Source: Jacaranda mimosifolia
Taxonomy: Eukaryota > Streptophyta > Magnoliopsida > Lamiales > Bignoniaceae
DNA length: 64,000 bases
Direction of reading: 5' to 3'
Assembly: GCA_018894105.1 (NCBI GenBank)
Contig: CM032122.1
Coordinates: 35,495,404-35,559,403, forward strand
The notes beneath the pieces were generated by a model. That model was not told where the DNA came from and did no database searches. It worked only from the letters and a program-made list of their open reading frames with translations. Shown one piece after another: positions 59,176 through 64,000 of this stretch; within the stretch, counting starts at the first letter, position 1; the number at the start of each line of letters is the position of its first letter. Position numbers and translations under genes: made by a program.

Positions 59176-60500
59176 GGAGTTTTGTTGGGGCGGCACATCT
59201 GTTAAAAGATAACATAGGTGGCTTAAGATGAGCTCAACGAGAATAGAAATTTCTACTCCTAGAATGCGCTTGCGTAAAGTCAGAACTTGAGTTTCAACTT
59301 GAGAGAGAGAGAGAGATGTCCAAACTTGAAGCGATATGTGGAATATTGGAGGTGAATCAAAGTTGGAGTTTGGGGGCATGGTCAGAGTTGGTGGTAACCA
59401 TGTGATGGGAGTTATGAGATATGTTTGAATTAGTTTTCTCCAAACCCCTTTACGTACTTTGTAGGGTTCTAGCATTGCCTTAGGAAGTTGGGTCTTTCCA
59501 TTTCTTTATATAACTTTCACGTACTTTTCATGGTGAAAAAAATCCCAAACAGACATTTTTCAACTTTTTTCTAAACCAAATTATAGGTTTTTGAGTGGAT
59601 TTCCATCTTTTAAAGAGTTTGAAAGAGTTGTTATTCTTTGTGAGATATGAGAGGTGGAGGGTCTCTCATGTTTAAATTAGTTCGCTTTTTGTTCACGCAT
59701 TTGCAGAAAATTAATTCATCATGACCTTCATTAACACTTTGTGGAGGCTAGGTTGTTTGCCTCTCCTTTTGCTGTCACTTGTATGTTCCATGGTAGTAAC
59801 TAGTTGGTTTTTTGGTTTCTTCTTTGTCTATGCATTTAGTTTTGCATTCATGTTTTCTTCTCAACATTAAGTTAGTTTGGGAGCATGATTGAAAAGGAGC
59901 TTCAAATAATTAGAAGAGGGAGCCGCAAGGAGTTTGAAATAGTGGAGAAGGAAGTAGAGTTTTAGGTAATTATAAGTCTGTAGAGTTATTTTAACCAAAT
60001 AGTAATTTAATTTAGCGGCATACTTTGTATGTATGAAAAAGCTTCCTCCTTATATATATATATGTATTTCAGGATATTAGTAATTAACTTAATAGGTTAT
60101 TTTGATGAGTTAGACAAGAGTCATTTATATTTAAATAAAATACTAAATAAAGCCTCTTTTTTTTTTTTTTTTGTTTAAAGTTTTGCTCTCCTCTCTCGCC
60201 TATAATGCTTTTTCTTTCTTTATTTTTTGGCCAACTATTGTTTTTTCCTCTCCACTTTTACTTTTGCTGATTTTTTTAACTGAGCTAATTCATATAAATT
60301 CAAGTAAATTCATTTAATAATTGAAAAATATTTTTTTTTAACTGAGCTAATTCATATAAATTCAAGTAAATTCATTTAATAATTGAAAAATATACTATCA
60401 TATAAAAAAAATAAATATTTTTAATATCTCTTAAAAATTTAAGCACGCTCCAGTGTCCATAAACTACTACGTGCTATCTTGGCCCGGCAGTAGAATGTAT
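59176..60500. other. Intergenic region between retrotransposon and POL2A
   Basis: No gene recognised. It contains a GA run near 59303-59315, a poly-T near 60158, and a 62-bp tandem duplication at 60271-60394. Confidence 0.6.
60271..60394 (+). repeat. 62-bp perfect or near-perfect tandem duplication
   Basis: TTTTTTTAACTGAGCTAATT and the following bases through ATTGAAAAATAT occur twice with a 62-bp step (AACTGAGC at 60278 and 60340). Confidence 0.88.
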
Positions 60501-60506
60501 ATGGGT

Positions 60507-60566
60507 GGCCCAAAAGGGGCTTGATATCTGTAAAACTATTGGGTCATTAAACGGGCCTGGAGCCCA
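60507..60566 (+). promoter_or_regulatory. Site II (TGGGCC/T) motifs upstream of POL2A
   Basis: GGCCCA at 60507-60512 and AGCCCA at 60561-60566 are the inverse of TGGGCC and TGGGCT. Such motifs are common in promoters of plant cell-cycle and ribosomal genes. Confidence 0.5.
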
Positions 60567-60654
60567 CAGGCCCCATCAGTCGTCAAAAAAAGGTCAAACT
60601 CTCCAGACCGAAATTCGGGGGCCAATTTGGTCATTCAAATATCCCAGTGCTGAA

Positions 60655-60664
60655 GCGCGGGAAA
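60655..60664 (-). promoter_or_regulatory. E2F-type binding site upstream of POL2A
   Basis: GCGCGGGAAA reads TTTCCCGCGC on the minus strand, a perfect match to the E2F consensus TTTSSCGC, 166 bp before the start codon. E2F control is expected for a replication polymerase expressed in S phase. Confidence 0.75.
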
Positions 60665-60829
60665 CAAATCTCCGTAGTCCATACCCCGTCCCGCCTCTTT
60701 CTCTACTATGTGAAGTCTCCTTTTAATTTCTCTCTCTACAAATCCATATCTATCTTGTAATTATTATTTTTTTTGTCCCACTTTTACACATATTTTTGTC
60801 TGCAATTATCCCAATTCAAGGTAGAAAGG

Positions 60830-63800
60830 ATGAACGGCGGCGATAATCGGAGGAGGGATTGGAGGGATACTAGGATTTCCAAGAAGCAGAAGCTAATTCT
60901 AAGCGCGGAGGAGCAGCTCGAGTCCAAGCTCGGCTTCGATCTATTCACCGAAGGAGACAAACGCCTCGGCTGGTTACTCACGTTCGCCTCCGTGAGTTCC
61001 CTTTTCTCCCTCCCATTGCCCCCAACCTGTTCCTCATGTTCATCTAGTTTACTTGAAAGCAGCTAATTTTGTTTTGATCTTTTTAAATTTGACGTGGTTT
61101 TCCAAAATAGTCGTCGTGGGAGGATCAGGAGACTCATAAAGTGTACAGTTGCGTCGATCTATATTTTGTATGTCAGGTAAAAGCTTCACTCTTTATCAGA
61201 GAAGTCAGTAAAGGAATAACATTTGGGAGAATTTTATTTATTTGTTTATTTATTTTCTGTTGAATGCTTTGAATGAAGGATGGTTCAATGTTTAAGGCAA
61301 AGTATAAGTTCCGGCCATATTTTTATGCTGCCACCAAGGTAAGTAAATATACACTTGAGTGCTACAAATAAGTTTAAAGCTTGATTAAAGTAGTGAGTTT
61401 TCTTTTTCGGACTATTTGATTATGGGGTTTGCATTATGGATTATAGGAGAAAATGGAAATGGATGTCGAGGCTTATTTGAGAAGGCGCTATGAAGGCCAA
61501 GTTGCAGACATCGAAATTGTGGAGAAAGAAGATCTCGATCTCGTAAAGAAAATCTAACCTTTAGTATATTTTTTGCTGCATGAGGTGCAATTGCAATTGT
61601 ATGTTTTTAAAGAAAGTATATTGTTAATTTAGGTAATCACTAGAAGCTTATTGTTACTATTATACATCAAAATAAATTATGTGAATGAGAAGAAAGTGTT
61701 ATCTGAAATGGAAAACAGATGAATTTATGGCTATGATTGAGCAACAAGTGGGGGTTTACTGTCAAGAAAACTTGTTGAAGCGTATTTTTGTTAATATGCC
61801 TCTATCACTTAGTTTAAGTTACAAAGGTAAAATTTGGTTGCCACATTAGTAACTAATAGAGCCTTTTAGTGCAAGGAATGTTGTTCAAGTGAAAAAAAAT
61901 AAAATTTGCTAGATTATGGAACTTCTGAAATGAAGCTTTTGCATCCAGTGTGAATCTAACAACTTGCTGAGTCCTAGGCCAAATTGCTGATCAAAGCTAT
62001 TATGCTACTCTTAAGATGCTGTAAATGTACATAATAGATGCTGTTACATGAGCTGTTTTTGGTCAGCTCTTCTATTGGTTACTACCAATGCTTATGAAAG
62101 AAGTGTTTTTCCCATTACTTCTTGCACAAGTACTGATGGATAATATGTAGTGCCTATATGTCCTGATCTGATTGTATGTTTCTGTGACAGTGAGAACTGA
62201 GAACATTACATTCACTAAGTGTTCTGCTCCTAATTTTGGGCATTTGTGTATGTTTGGATTAAGATCAACCAGTTCATTTCAGCGTAAACCAAAGTTAAAC
62301 TCAATTTTATTAAGCTTTATACCAAATTCATATGGTTGTACATGGATCCTCATCTTAAACTTGGTTTTGTTTGGGACGTCCCAATGTTAAACCACAAAGT
62401 CCACTTCCATCTTAATTGCCTAAAGTCCATTCCAAATTTGGGCTGATGTCTTCCTCTACCATTTGATCTATGTAGATTGCCCTATAGCATGCAAGCTTTT
62501 GGCATATCAAGGCAAAAGATCATTAGGTGGGACATAAATTACGTGCTACCTGTTTCTGGATAAGTTAAGCTGCATGAACAGATGCACTGTGAGAGAATTG
62601 CAATTTTAGCTCCAAATAACAGTTAAAACTGAAGAAAGCACTAATTCGGAATTGAATAATTTTTTTTCTCTGCAGCTCCTTTTTTTCCAGCAGCATATTT
62701 TTACTTTATACTTCGAGACATTTCAATTGAGTTGACTATTTTTAGCCATGCTTTTAGCATTTGTGTGGTTATATACCATTTCTTTCATGTTCAAAAAGTT
62801 GAGTATGTGCCAAAAAGTATTGCGGAAATACTATTTTTCTGAAGTATTTATCCATTCGTCACAGAAAAATCACCTGTCTGGCTTGCGCAAATGTTATTTG
62901 AAGTTATCTTTTGATACTGTTCAACAATTGATGCAAGTGAAGAATGATCTCATTCATATTGTTGAAAGAAACCAGGCGAAGTTGGACGCCGAGGATGCAT
63001 ACGAGTCCATATTGACAGGGAAAAGGTAATTCATATACACACAACACACACATGTATACATTTTCTGGACATAGATAATACATTAATTATTTTAGTTATT
63101 TTTAAAACTTGCTTTCAATTTCCATTTTCAGTGAATTTTCATGATATTTAATATATATCAATTTGATAATGTTAATCTTTTGCATAAAGTCATAATAAAC
63201 CTTTCTGAATCTGGAGATCTTTTGACTGTGCAGCAAACAACGACCTCAAGATTTCATAGACTGTATTAATGACCTTCGCGAATTTGATGTACCCTATCAT
63301 GTTCGCTTTGCCATCGACAATGGTGATTCATTTCTTCATATTTCAGGAATTTCTTTTCTTATTCTCCCTATGAATTCCTCAACTACAAATATATTCCATC
63401 TGTCTCATTCTTGAGTTCATATAATTCAGATGTAAGATGTGGGCAATGGTATGACGTATGTGTATCCAGTTCTGGGATTACGTTGGAAAGACGAATAGAT
63501 CTGTTGCAACGTGCAGAAGTTCATGTCTGTGCTTTTGATATTGAGACCACAAAGCTTCCTTTAAAATTTCCAGATGCTGAATATGACTCGATCATGATGA
63601 TTTCTTACATGGTTGACGGCCAAGGGTACCTCATCATTAACAGAGAGGTAATCAGATGGACTTTATCATTGCTCTTGACAAGCATTAATTTTCTGTGAAT
63701 AGTTATTGTTGGCATCCATTCTTTTCCATGGATATTTTGTTGGGTTAAGGAATTGCAACTATTTGATGTTTTTTCTTCAGAACTGCAACATAAATTTCCC

Positions 63801-64000
63801 TTTTGCTTGGGGGTGGGTGGTGGTTGTCTGTGGTATTTGCATGGCTAAAGGAAGACTGTGTTGCCACTTCCAGCAGGTTTATTATACAAGAGAAACCAAG
63901 TTGAACAATGTTTTATTGAAGCAAACAAGCACATTGATCATGCTATTGCAGGAAATCAATGGTTGAAAATGCCGAATTAAAAATTTGGCTGCTAATGGTT
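60830..64000 (+). CDS. POL2A: DNA polymerase epsilon catalytic subunit, 5' part (seven exons)
   Basis: The leading-strand replicase, nuclear. Seven exons are visible: 60830-60991, 61111-61176, 61279-61338, 61447-61542, 62865-63025, 63234-63322 and 63430-63647. All are joined at GT-AG with consistent phase, for 852 nt or 284 codons. The rest of this very large gene lies beyond the window, and 63648-64000 is intron 7. The translation follows plant POL2A closely: [86 protein letters not shown]. It reaches the proofreading Exo I motif [20 protein letters not shown] (D248, E250). No frame errors. Intron 4 is long (1.3 kb) but contains nothing recognised. The start is the first ATG after the leader, and its position agrees with the family. 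Confidence 0.95.

Noticed and set aside
59137..59475. 112-codon minus-strand open frame
   Set aside because: It runs into the end of the retrotransposon LTR and has no recognisable domain.
63706..63966. Open frame at the right edge as a further POL2A exon
   Set aside because: It does not continue the POL2A sequence after INRE, so this stretch is intron 7.

Overview
The window is nuclear DNA of a flowering plant, most likely a eudicot. It is AT-rich, the genes are split by GT-AG introns, plant-type transposons of several orders are nested in one another, and the recognisable proteins (alcohol-forming fatty acyl-CoA reductases, a CYP94C-type P450, the POL2A catalytic subunit of DNA polymerase epsilon) are closest, as far as I can judge from memory of the families, to dicot proteins. 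I cannot name the species.

Layout. (1) 1-40361 is a tandem array of fatty acyl-CoA reductase (FAR) genes, all on the + strand. The array holds the last two exons of one copy (copy 0, 1-1973), a complete ten-exon gene of 493 codons (copy A, 22057-27544), and a third copy with all ten exons but a nonsense codon in exon 3 (copy B, 33860-40361). The copy 0/A and A/B intergenic regions are duplicates of each other, so each shows the empty insertion sites of the other's transposons. (2) The 0/A spacer holds a PIF/Harbinger-like element (4344-18604, TTA target duplication). It is split by a 13-kb dead Tat-type Ty3/gypsy retrotransposon (4499-17550), which has gag, protease, RT, two RNase H domains, integrase and an antisense extra ORF. 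That element is itself split by a 3.07-kb solo LTR (9557-12624). The A/B spacer holds a different 1.49-kb insertion made mostly of three 435-bp tandem repeats. (3) 40362-52289 has no convincing gene. It holds a hAT-like MITE, a second solo LTR of the same family in opposite orientation (41898-44962, perfect ATATA duplication), an element flanked by 10-bp direct repeats (45677-46304), and a foldback Mutator-like element with 0.7-kb arms and a perfect 9-bp duplication (48341-50468). (4) 52384-53895 is an intronless CYP94C1-like P450. (5) 56815-59175 is a short non-autonomous LTR retrotransposon on the - strand. (6) 60830 to the right edge is the 5' part of POL2A (seven exons), with an E2F-type site and site II motifs upstream.

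Function. The FAR genes reduce very-long-chain acyl-CoA to primary alcohols for wax or suberin. The P450 probably oxidises jasmonoyl-isoleucine. POL2A is the leading-strand replicase. They do not form a pathway together. The main interest is structural: the FAR array looks like the product of unequal crossing-over inside intron 6, and it makes several transposon insertions readable to the base. I found no evidence of a wholly new biological system.
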